Assembly: GCF_900101505.1 (NCBI RefSeq)
Contig: NZ_FMZI01000001.1
Location: 1 to 64,000 of the forward strand
Length of the DNA: 64,000 bases
Direction: 5' to 3'
From: Antarctobacter albus
Lineage (GTDB): Bacteria > Pseudomonadota > Alphaproteobacteria > Rhodobacterales > Rhodobacteraceae
Shown: piece after piece, positions 35,983-43,537 of the stretch
Numbering within the stretch: the stretch's first letter is position 1
Layout of the letters: each line of letters starts with the position of its first letter
Notes under the pieces: generated by a model
Database searches by the model: none
Seen by the model: the letters and a program-made list of their open reading frames with translations, nothing else
Told to the model about the DNA's origin: nothing
Translations under genes and position numbers: made by a program

Positions 35983-36765
35983 TCAGGCGGATGCTGCGTG
36001 CGGCAGGATAAAGGGAATGTCCGCCGGCGGCGGGGCAGAGACGCGCAGCGCACAACCGTAGGCGCGCGACAGGGTGTCGTCGGTCAGGACGTCGGCAGGG
36101 GGGCCGAAGGCCACGCGCCGCCCCTCGGCGAGGACGGCGATCCGGTCGGCGAATAGCGCGGTCAGGTTCAGGTCATGCATGACGGCCAGGACCCCGCCAC
36201 CGCCGCGCGCAAAATCCCGCGCGATCTCCATCACCTGCAACTGGTGCGCGATGTCGAGGCTGGAGACCGGTTCGTCCAGCAGGAGCCACCGGGGCGCGCC
36301 GTCCTCGACCGGCGCCCAGACCTGTGCCAGCACTCGCGCCAGCATGACGCGCTGTGCCTCTCCGCCCGAGAGATCCTGGAACAGCCGGTCGGCGTAATGC
36401 GCCAGCCCGACGCGGGCCAGCGCCTGCATCGGCACCTCTGGCCGGTCGCCCGCCGTGCCCGCCTGCAACCCGATGCGCACGACCTCGATCACCGTAAAGG
36501 GAAAGGCCAGGCGAGAGGCTTGCGGCAGGACGGCGCGGGTGGCGGCCAGTTTCCAGGCGGGCTGCCCCGAGACGTCCTGCCCGTTCAGGCGTACGTGGCC
36601 CCGGTGCGGCAGGGTGCCGTCGATCGCACCCAGCAGGGTGGATTTGCCCGACCCGTTGGGGCCGACGATGGCCGTGACCTCGCCCGGCTCTGCGGTCAGG
36701 CTGACGCCGCGCAGCGCCTCGCGGCGGCCATAGCGGACCCGGATTTCCTGTGCCTCCAGTGTCAT
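35983..36765 (-). CDS. hmuV: haem ABC transporter ATP-binding protein HmuV
   Basis: The 260-aa protein has Walker A GPNGSGKST, signature LSGGEAQRVMLARVLAQ, Walker B WLLLDEPVSSLDIAHQ and His in AVMHDLNLTALFAD. These are FecE/HmuV-type features. The ATG overlaps the hmuU stop (ATGA at 36762-36765). It powers haem import across the inner membrane. Confidence 0.94.
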   Translation of the reverse strand: MTLEAQEIRVRYGRREALRGVSLTAEPGEVTAIVGPNGSGKSTLLGAIDGTLPHRGHVRLNGQDVSGQPAWKLAATRAVLPQASRLAFPFTVIEVVRIGLQAGTAGDRPEVPMQALARVGLAHYADRLFQDLSGGEAQRVMLARVLAQVWAPVEDGAPRWLLLDEPVSSLDIAHQLQVMEIARDFARGGGGVLAVMHDLNLTALFADRIAVLAEGRRVAFGPPADVLTDDTLSRAYGCALRVSAPPPADIPFILPHAASA

Positions 36766-37829
36766 GTTTCGACCATCCCCCGTCGTTTCAGCAGGATCCA
36801 CAGAAAGACCGGCGCGCCCAGAACGGCGGTGACGATCCCGATGGGCAGTTCGGCGGGGGCGATGATGACGCGGGCGATCACATCCGCCAGGATCAGCAGG
36901 CTGGCCCCCAGAAGCGCCGAATTCAGCAAGAGCGTGCGGTGATCCGGGCCGGACCGCAGCCGCAGAAGGTGTGGCACCACGATCCCGATGAATCCGATGC
37001 CGCCCGAGACGGCGACCGCGGCGCCGGCGGCACCCGCCACGGCAAGGATGGCGATGTTCTTCATGCGCTGGACGTTGATGCCGATATGGGCGGCGGTCGC
37101 CTCTCCCAGCGCCAGCGCGTTCAGCCCGCGCCCCAGCATCAGGGCCGCGCCGATGGACAGCAGGATCAAAGGCCCTGCCGCGAACACCTTGGCCCAGCTT
37201 GCCCCGGCGAGCGACCCCAGCCCCCAGAATGTCAGGTCGCGCAACTGCCGGTCATCGGCGATATAGACCAGGATGCCCGAGAGCGCCCCGGCCAATGCCC
37301 CCAGCGCGATGCCTGCCAGCAGCATTGTCGCGACAGAGGTGCGCCCGTGGCGGGTGGACACGCGATAAAGCAGCAGGGTCGACCCCCAGCCGCCAAGGAA
37401 AGCGGCGAAGGGCGTCAGATGGTTGCCGGTCAGCTCCTGCATCCACGCGGGCAGCAAGGCGCCCAAGACGATGGCCAGGATTGCGCCCAGCCCGGCGCCT
37501 GCGCCCACGCCGACAATGCCGGGATCGGCCAGAGGGTTGCGGAACAGCCCCTGCATGGCCGCGCCGGACACGGCCAGCGCGGCACCCACAAGGATACCCA
37601 TCGTCAGGCGTGGCAGGCGGATGTCAAAGAGGACAACCCGTTCCATCTGGCTCAGGGCCTCGCCGCTGACCAGTTTGCCCAGCAGGGCGGTCAGGGTCAC
37701 ATCGGCGGCGCCAACCTGCAGGCTGGCCAGCGCGCAGAGCAGCAGGAATGCGGCCAGCATCCAGTGCAGCGCGCGAGCGCGGGACAGCCGGTCGCGCGGC
37801 GGGACAAGAGGGTCCGTGATCGCGGTCAT
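36762..37829 (-). CDS. hmuU: haem ABC transporter permease HmuU
   Basis: The 355-aa protein is a FecCD/BtuC-type permease with about ten membrane segments. Conserved parts include LPRLTMGILVGAALAVSGAAMQGLFRNPLADPGIVGVGAGAGLG (start and end cited) and GGIGFIGIVVPHLLRL. It begins four bases after hmuT. Confidence 0.95.
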   Translation of the reverse strand: MTAITDPLVPPRDRLSRARALHWMLAAFLLLCALASLQVGAADVTLTALLGKLVSGEALSQMERVVLFDIRLPRLTMGILVGAALAVSGAAMQGLFRNPLADPGIVGVGAGAGLGAILAIVLGALLPAWMQELTGNHLTPFAAFLGGWGSTLLLYRVSTRHGRTSVATMLLAGIALGALAGALSGILVYIADDRQLRDLTFWGLGSLAGASWAKVFAAGPLILLSIGAALMLGRGLNALALGEATAAHIGINVQRMKNIAILAVAGAAGAAVAVSGGIGFIGIVVPHLLRLRSGPDHRTLLLNSALLGASLLILADVIARVIIAPAELPIGIVTAVLGAPVFLWILLKRRGMVET

Positions 37830-37833
37830 CGGA

Positions 37834-38733
37834 TCAGCCCGGCGTCCCGTAAAGTGCCGCGTTCAGCGCCTCGACCGCCTCTGCCGTGCGCGGGCCGAAA
37901 CCAAGCATCAACAGCCCGTCCATGCGCACCACGGACCGGGTCTCCGCCGCCGGGGTCAGGCGGATGGCGGGCATGTCGAACAGCTCGTCGTCCGCCGCCG
38001 CATGGTCGCCGCTGCGGTCCATCATCAGGATCACGTCGGGGGCCGAGATGCCCACGGCCTCGTCGGTCAGGTGCTTGTAGCCGGTGAAATCGTCGACGGC
38101 GTTCACGCCGCCGGCCATGCGGATGATCGCATCCGCCGCCGTGCCGGTGCCCGAGGCGTTGATCTTGCCGCCATCTGTGGACAGGACAAAGAGCACGCGC
38201 TTGCGATCCTCAGCGGGGATGTCGGCGCGAGCCTGCGCCGTATCCAGTGCCGCGCCGACCTCTGCGGCCAGTTCCGTGGCCCGGTCCGGCACGCCCAGGG
38301 CGCTGCCGATGATCTCGATCTTGGAGAGGATGCCGGCGGCGTCCAATGCGTCGGGCACCTCGACATAGGCCACGTCGGCTGCGCGGATCACCTCCAGGGC
38401 CTCGGGCGGTCCGGCGCCTTCCTCTGACAGGATCAGGCTCGGGCCGACCGAGAGCACGCCCTCGGGAGACAGCGCGCGCATGTACCCCACGTCCGGCAGG
38501 TTGGTCACTGCCGGGGGGTAGGTCGAGGTGGTGTCGCGGGCCAGCAAGCGGTGCTGCTGACCCAGGGCCACCACGATTTCCGTCACTGCGCCACCGATCG
38601 ACAGGACATCCGCCTGCGGGTGGGCGGGGGCAGGTTGCTGGGCGGAAACGGTCAGCGCCACAAGCCCGCCGAACATGGCGGTCGCAAGGCTGGTGAATAT
38701 GGCCAGGCCATTGGAAGATTTGCAGAATCTCAT
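37834..38733 (-). CDS. hmuT: haem ABC transporter periplasmic binding protein HmuT
   Basis: The 299-aa protein has an N-terminal signal peptide (to about residue 31, VSAQQ) and a class III binding-protein fold. SIGGAVTEIVVALGQQHRLL, TTSTYPPAVTNLPDVGYMRAL and the Tyr in PDVGYMRALSPE, the usual haem ligand region, are visible. The start overlaps the hmuS stop by four bases. Confidence 0.93.
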   Translation of the reverse strand: MRFCKSSNGLAIFTSLATAMFGGLVALTVSAQQPAPAHPQADVLSIGGAVTEIVVALGQQHRLLARDTTSTYPPAVTNLPDVGYMRALSPEGVLSVGPSLILSEEGAGPPEALEVIRAADVAYVEVPDALDAAGILSKIEIIGSALGVPDRATELAAEVGAALDTAQARADIPAEDRKRVLFVLSTDGGKINASGTGTAADAIIRMAGGVNAVDDFTGYKHLTDEAVGISAPDVILMMDRSGDHAAADDELFDMPAIRLTPAAETRSVVRMDGLLMLGFGPRTAEAVEALNAALYGTPG

Positions 38734-39788
38734 GCCGGAACCTCTTCGCGTGCGGGCAGCGCCGCGACGATCCGGCCCCAGTCGGGCCGCGAGTCACGGC
38801 CTTCCTTGCCGACGCCGAAGACCTGGAAGATCAGGGCGCCATCGGCGTCGAAGGCCTCGACAGAGATGGCGGGCCCGCGCTGCGTGGGTTTTTCCACGGC
38901 CCAGACCTCGGCCACCTTGTCCAGCCGCAGGTGCAGGTTGAATCCGGGGTCCATGACGTTCTGCCAGGGACCCATCGGGTGAAGGGTCTTGATCGGGCCG
39001 GAATGGATCTGGATGCAGCCCCGGTTGCCGACAAAGATCATCACTTCGACCCCGGCGTCGCGCACCGCCTCCAGCATGGCGTTGACCGCCTCTGGCGCCA
39101 GCGCGCGCACAAAGGGCGCACCCGCTATCCGGTAGGCGCCAAGACGGTTCATCTTGAGCTTGGAACACAGCAGCAGGAACTGGTGCGTGTCGGTCAGCCG
39201 CGCCCATTCCTCGCGCAGGATCTCCAGCTTGTCGGGACGCGATTTCGCCGCCTCGACGGGTGTGCGGGGCGCCACCGCCTGGCCCGGAGCCTGGTCGGGC
39301 AGCGCCAATTCGGACACCAGACCGGCCCATGCGTCATGGTTCGAGGTCTCGCGCAGGTGGATCTTGTGGATCGCGTCGCCCGCCGCATCGAAGACCTGCA
39401 ACGACCGGCGCGGGGCGGCGCCGTCCTGGCCGGGCGTTTCGACCGCGTAGGCATGCACCCAATGCGAGGGGAAGATGCGTAGGTCGATGTCCTCGGCCAG
39501 CACCATCGCGGCATGTTCTCCGGGATGATAGTTGGCATAGGTCCCGACCTTTTCGTGCACGCAGCCCTCGACCCGGGTCAGGGCCATGACCTCGCCCAGG
39601 CGCTCTGCGCCCGGCATGATCCGGTCGGGGTGGGCGTCGATGCGGGTTGTACCGTCACCGACACGGGCCGCGGCAAGCTGGGCCTCGGCGATGCCCAGCT
39701 GCGTGGCAAGATCGCGCGCGCGCATCCTGGGGTTGTCCGCCTTGGCGGCACGGATCTGTTGTGGTGACGGCGTAAGCTGCTCGGTCAT
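38730..39788 (-). CDS. hmuS: haemin-degrading factor / haem chaperone HmuS
   Basis: The 352-aa protein has two HemS/ChuX-like repeats. The first half contains VMALTRVEGCVHEKVGTY and the second VGNRGCIQIHSGPIKTLHPMGPWQNVMDPGFNLHL (partly cited), with conserved haem-contact His and Arg residues. It takes haem from HmuTUV and may degrade it or pass it on. It is the first gene of the long minus-strand haem unit and is divergent from the receptor gene. Confidence 0.93.
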   Translation of the reverse strand: MTEQLTPSPQQIRAAKADNPRMRARDLATQLGIAEAQLAAARVGDGTTRIDAHPDRIMPGAERLGEVMALTRVEGCVHEKVGTYANYHPGEHAAMVLAEDIDLRIFPSHWVHAYAVETPGQDGAAPRRSLQVFDAAGDAIHKIHLRETSNHDAWAGLVSELALPDQAPGQAVAPRTPVEAAKSRPDKLEILREEWARLTDTHQFLLLCSKLKMNRLGAYRIAGAPFVRALAPEAVNAMLEAVRDAGVEVMIFVGNRGCIQIHSGPIKTLHPMGPWQNVMDPGFNLHLRLDKVAEVWAVEKPTQRGPAISVEAFDADGALIFQVFGVGKEGRDSRPDWGRIVAALPAREEVPA

Positions 39789-39858
39789 GACGTCCTCGGG
39801 TCAGGGAAAGTCTGCTGGCTTCGCCGGACTGCTGCCCCGCGTGGCTTACGTTAATTAC

Positions 39859-39880
39859 TTGACTATTTTAGTCTGAATAT
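39859..39880. promoter_or_regulatory. divergent haem promoter with palindromic iron-responsive site candidate
   Basis: GACTA (39861-39865) and TAGTC (39869-39873) form a small perfect palindrome in an AT-rich patch midway between hmuS and hmuR. It overlaps a TTGACT -35-like hexamer. It resembles what I recall of the Iron-Rhodo box attributed to IscR in Rhodobacterales, but I cannot confirm the consensus here. Confidence 0.5.
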
Positions 39881-39986
39881 CCTAAGGCTGCAACCCGTCA
39901 CGATAAGATTTATCGCCCAGGCAACAATTCGCCCGCGCCAGCCTTCGCAAGCCACGGCACCTAAATGGACACGAAGGAAGGCGCAT

Positions 39987-42014
39987 ATGCTCACTCATCT
40001 CCTGCGCGGAACCACCGCGCTTGTCTGCATGTCGCTGGCTTTGCCAGCGGCTGCACAGGACGCCCCGGGGTTCCTTGGGACGCTGGTTCTGACCGGCGGC
40101 AAACGGGACCTCACCCATGGCACGGCGCTGTCGCGCACCGTCATCGACGAGGAAGAGATCCAGGACCGCCAGGCCAGCACGGTGGCGCAGCTTATTGATT
40201 CCGTGCCCGGCGTGACCCTGGTCAACGGGACCACGCCGCAGGGGTCCGGGATCAACATTCGCGGGTTTGGCGCGAATACCACCTATGGCTCGGACCAGAA
40301 GATCGCGGTGCTGGTGGATGGCGCCGCCGTCGGGTCAGAGGAACTGTACCGGATCGGAACGCAGCTCTTCACCGATCCGCTGCTATACAAGAACGCCGAG
40401 GTCCTGCGCGGCACCATCGGCAGCTTTGCCTACGGGTCGGGGATCGTCGGCGGGGTGGTCAAGCTGGAAAGCAAGGATGCCTCGGATTTCACCGGCGGCG
40501 TTCCGGGCTTTGCCGGTGCCCAGACCTTTGAATTCAGCTCGAACGGGGCGGGGAAGGTTAGTTCGACGACCCTGGCCTGGCAGCCTGCCGATCGCGCGGA
40601 GTTCCTGCTCAACTACACGCTCCGGGATCAGGACGACCTGACCTCGGGCGACGGGCGGACCATCGGCAACAGCGCCTTCCGCACACCCTCGGGGCTGGCC
40701 AAGGCCAAGTTCACCTTTGGCCAGGACGACGCGCATGAGCTGACCTTCAGCTATTCGCAGACCGTGGCCGATGACAAGGACGTGCCCTATGACCAGTTCG
40801 CCACCACCGGAGGCACATTCGGCAATGTCGACCGGCTGACCGACACGCGGCAGGCGGTGATCGACTACCGCTTCAACCCGGTCAGCGACCTGGTGGACAT
40901 GCGGGTGAACCTGTCCTTCGCGGACCAGGTGATCGAATATGACTATGTCCCCGGCTCATCACCGCTGGAGGGGACGCCGACCTTTCCTTTCCTTGTCGGG
41001 ACGGTCAACGCGGACCAGCGCTATCAGACGACCAAGCTGACCCTGTCGAACCGCGCGCTGTTCGGCTCGGACGCTGTCGGGCATGACCTGCTTGCGGGTG
41101 CCGAGTTCATCCACCGGGATCGCAAGGACAACGATGCCGCCGGCGCCCCGGGCGGGTCCGACCGGCGCTTTGCGCTGTTCCTCGTGGACGAGATCTCGAT
41201 GGGCGCCTTCACGGTCACGCCGGCGCTGCGCTACGAGACCTCGACCGTCGAAAGTGCCACCACTTATGGCAAGTTCACCAATGATGCGCTGATGGGCGGG
41301 CTGGCCCTGTCCTATGATATCGGCAACGGAGTCTCGGTCTTCGGCAGTGCCGCCTATACCGAGGGCCTGCCGATCATCGACGACCTGGGCGCCAGCGCCA
41401 CGGCACTTGCCCGCATGGATACCACCGAAAAATCGCATACCTTCGAGTTCGGGGCGGAATACACCGGCTCGGATGTCTTTGGCACGGGCGATACTTTCAC
41501 CATTCGCGGCAACCTCTATGCCACGACCATGTGGGACATCACCAGCTACACCGCCGCAGGGTCCACCTCGACCAACCTCGACCGGGTCGAGACACGGGGA
41601 CTGGAGCTGGAGGCCTCTTACGGGCATGCCAGCGGGGCCTATGTCGATTTCGCGGGCCACGTCGGTTCTGGTGAGGAATTCGCCCCGGGCGCGGGCGGCA
41701 TCACGTGGCGCAACACCGCCGCCGACCGCGTGCAACTAACGCTGGGCAAGAAATGGGATGACGGGTTGGACCTGAGCTGGGAGGTCGTGCATTCCGCAGA
41801 CCGCCGCGATGCGCTGGGCGCCGATCTGGACAATGTCACCCTGCACAACCTGCGCGCCACCTGGCGGCCGGACCGGGCGGCCTGGATGACGGGCACCGAG
41901 GTGCGGTTCGGGATCGAGAATGTCTTTGACGCCGATTATGTCGGGCACCTGTCCTCGCCCACGCGCAAGGCGCCTGGCCGGACCTTCAAGGTCAGCCTGA
42001 CCAAGACGTTCTGA
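39987..42014 (+). CDS. hmuR: TonB-dependent haem receptor HmuR
   Basis: The 675-aa outer-membrane protein has a signal peptide (MLTHLLRGTTALVCMSLALP, cleavage near AAAQ). The plug domain (about 40-155: TVAQLIDSVPGVTLV, GINIRGFGANTTYG, VLRGTIGSFAYGSGIVGG) is followed by a beta-barrel. It ends GRTFKVSLTKTF with the C-terminal Phe needed for outer-membrane assembly. Divergent hmuSTUV identifies the ligand as haem. GAAGGAAGG precedes ATG. It is followed by a strong terminator. Confidence 0.94.
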   Translation: MLTHLLRGTTALVCMSLALPAAAQDAPGFLGTLVLTGGKRDLTHGTALSRTVIDEEEIQDRQASTVAQLIDSVPGVTLVNGTTPQGSGINIRGFGANTTYGSDQKIAVLVDGAAVGSEELYRIGTQLFTDPLLYKNAEVLRGTIGSFAYGSGIVGGVVKLESKDASDFTGGVPGFAGAQTFEFSSNGAGKVSSTTLAWQPADRAEFLLNYTLRDQDDLTSGDGRTIGNSAFRTPSGLAKAKFTFGQDDAHELTFSYSQTVADDKDVPYDQFATTGGTFGNVDRLTDTRQAVIDYRFNPVSDLVDMRVNLSFADQVIEYDYVPGSSPLEGTPTFPFLVGTVNADQRYQTTKLTLSNRALFGSDAVGHDLLAGAEFIHRDRKDNDAAGAPGGSDRRFALFLVDEISMGAFTVTPALRYETSTVESATTYGKFTNDALMGGLALSYDIGNGVSVFGSAAYTEGLPIIDDLGASATALARMDTTEKSHTFEFGAEYTGSDVFGTGDTFTIRGNLYATTMWDITSYTAAGSTSTNLDRVETRGLELEASYGHASGAYVDFAGHVGSGEEFAPGAGGITWRNTAADRVQLTLGKKWDDGLDLSWEVVHSADRRDALGADLDNVTLHNLRATWRPDRAAWMTGTEVRFGIENVFDADYVGHLSSPTRKAPGRTFKVSLTKTF

Positions 42015-42040
42015 GCCATTCCCTCTGGCCAGGCACGGGC

Positions 42041-42071
42041 GGGCGGGTCCGGGGCTTCCCCGGGTCCGCCC
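42041..42071. terminator. bidirectional terminator hairpin after hmuR
   Basis: A 14-bp stem (42041-42054 with 42058-42071, two internal G-U pairs, loop CTT) lies 27 bases after the hmuR stop and 15 bases after the stop of the convergent gene. A short T-run (ATTT) follows on the plus strand. Confidence 0.75.
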
Positions 42072-42085
42072 GATTTCCGTTGGGT

Positions 42086-43534
42086 TCATTTCACGCGGGT
42101 GCCGTCGATGATGCGGACGCGGGTGGCGGCGCCTGCAAGCGGCCCCGCATCGCGCAGGATCGCCAGCATCGCCAGCCGGTCGGCGGGGGCAAGCCGTGCG
42201 CCGTCCAGTCCCCGCAGCGCCTGCATCAGGCCGGGCGGCAACGCGGGGTACAACAGGCACCCCAGCAGCGTCTCCGCCGGTGGCCCCATCGCGGGCCAGT
42301 AGACATGGTTCCCGCCGGGCAGCGGTGGCAGGTCGTCGGGCAGGGTGAGCCTCTGACCCGCATTGACCCGCACATCAGGCGCATAATCGGCGGGCAGGAC
42401 GATGTAGAACTGCCCGTGTTCATCCAGCGACAGGCAGACCAGCGCCCCGGCACGGTCGGCCCCCAGTGTCAGCCGCATCAGGCTGTCGGCGCAATCACTG
42501 GGCACGCGGGCCGCGTCCGTGGCGCGGCAAACGGGGTAGATCCCGGCCCGCCCGCCGGAGGGTGTCAGGGTCAATTGCCCCTTGCCCATCGCCGCCAGCG
42601 CGCCCGCGATCCCGTCCAGCCCGGTGCTCTGCGCCATGTTGGCCGGATCCAGCAGCGCCCGCAGATGCGCAGGCATCCGCAGCGAGGACAGGTCCAGCGT
42701 GCGCGAGGCCCGCAGGGCACCGTCCTGCGACAGGCGCAGCACCAGTTGAAAGCGGTTGCGGTCGATCAGGCGGACACTTCCGCCCAGGTAATAACCGCTC
42801 GCGGGGGGCGGGCCGCGCCGCACACGCGCCGGGGGCGCATCACGCAAGAGCGCCGTGACGGAATTGGCCGCATCCAGCCAGGCCTCGACCGCCATGTCCG
42901 CCAGCGCCAGACCGACGGGCGTTTCCAGCCCCGAGGTCTCGTTCACGAAGGCGCCGATTGTGATCTCGGCCCGCGCCTCGGGCAGCATGTCCAGGAATTG
43001 GCGGATGGCGGCGCCGATGGCGGCACGCGGATCGCCCCCGGCCTGCCCTGTCAGCCCGGTCAGTGGCCTGTCCGAGGTCTTGACGATCACGCGCCCGTCG
43101 CTGAGATCGACCAGCGTCAGCCGCAGGGTTACGTCGCCGGCCGCGATGCCGGTTTCCCCGACCAGCACGAAATCCGCCTCTTGCCGGAGGGTGGATTGCA
43201 CGGTCTCCTGCCAGGCGGCGGTGCCCTGCCGGTTCAGCACCAGGGCCAGCGAGGCGCGCAATTCGGCACTTCCGGCCAGGATCCGCGGCTTGGCGGGCCA
43301 ATCTGCGCACATTTCCTGGGCGGCGCGGCTCATGATCGCCTCGACCTGGGCCACCGGCAGCGGCGTTTCCGCCGCAAGCGGTGCCGCCAGGGCGATGGTG
43401 CTGCCCGCCGGTATCTGCCCCTCTGCCATGCGGCAGAGTTCCGCGCCCAGCACGGTTTCGGCCTGCGCCAGGGCGGGCCGGGGCAGGGCAAGCGCCAGCG
43501 AGACAAGGGCAGACAAGAGGGCAAAGCGCAACAT
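42086..43534 (-). CDS. exported protein with DUF4384-like C-terminal domain, partner of the WD40-caspase gene
   Basis: The 482-aa protein has a signal peptide (MLRFALLSALVSLALALPRP, cleavage after ALA). The middle (about 60-240) has SDRPLTG and TIGAFVNETSGLETPVG segments like penicillin-binding-activator or FlgT-type domains; this comparison is loose. The C-terminus (GALVCLSLDEHGQFYIVLP ... LPDDLPPLPGGNHVYWPAMG) resembles DUF4384, a domain often found with bacterial caspases and kinases. It starts three bases after the caspase stop, so the two are tightly linked. Its role is unknown. Confidence 0.7.
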   Translation of the reverse strand: MLRFALLSALVSLALALPRPALAQAETVLGAELCRMAEGQIPAGSTIALAAPLAAETPLPVAQVEAIMSRAAQEMCADWPAKPRILAGSAELRASLALVLNRQGTAAWQETVQSTLRQEADFVLVGETGIAAGDVTLRLTLVDLSDGRVIVKTSDRPLTGLTGQAGGDPRAAIGAAIRQFLDMLPEARAEITIGAFVNETSGLETPVGLALADMAVEAWLDAANSVTALLRDAPPARVRRGPPPASGYYLGGSVRLIDRNRFQLVLRLSQDGALRASRTLDLSSLRMPAHLRALLDPANMAQSTGLDGIAGALAAMGKGQLTLTPSGGRAGIYPVCRATDAARVPSDCADSLMRLTLGADRAGALVCLSLDEHGQFYIVLPADYAPDVRVNAGQRLTLPDDLPPLPGGNHVYWPAMGPPAETLLGCLLYPALPPGLMQALRGLDGARLAPADRLAMLAILRDAGPLAGAATRVRIIDGTRVK

Positions 43535-43537
43535 GGG

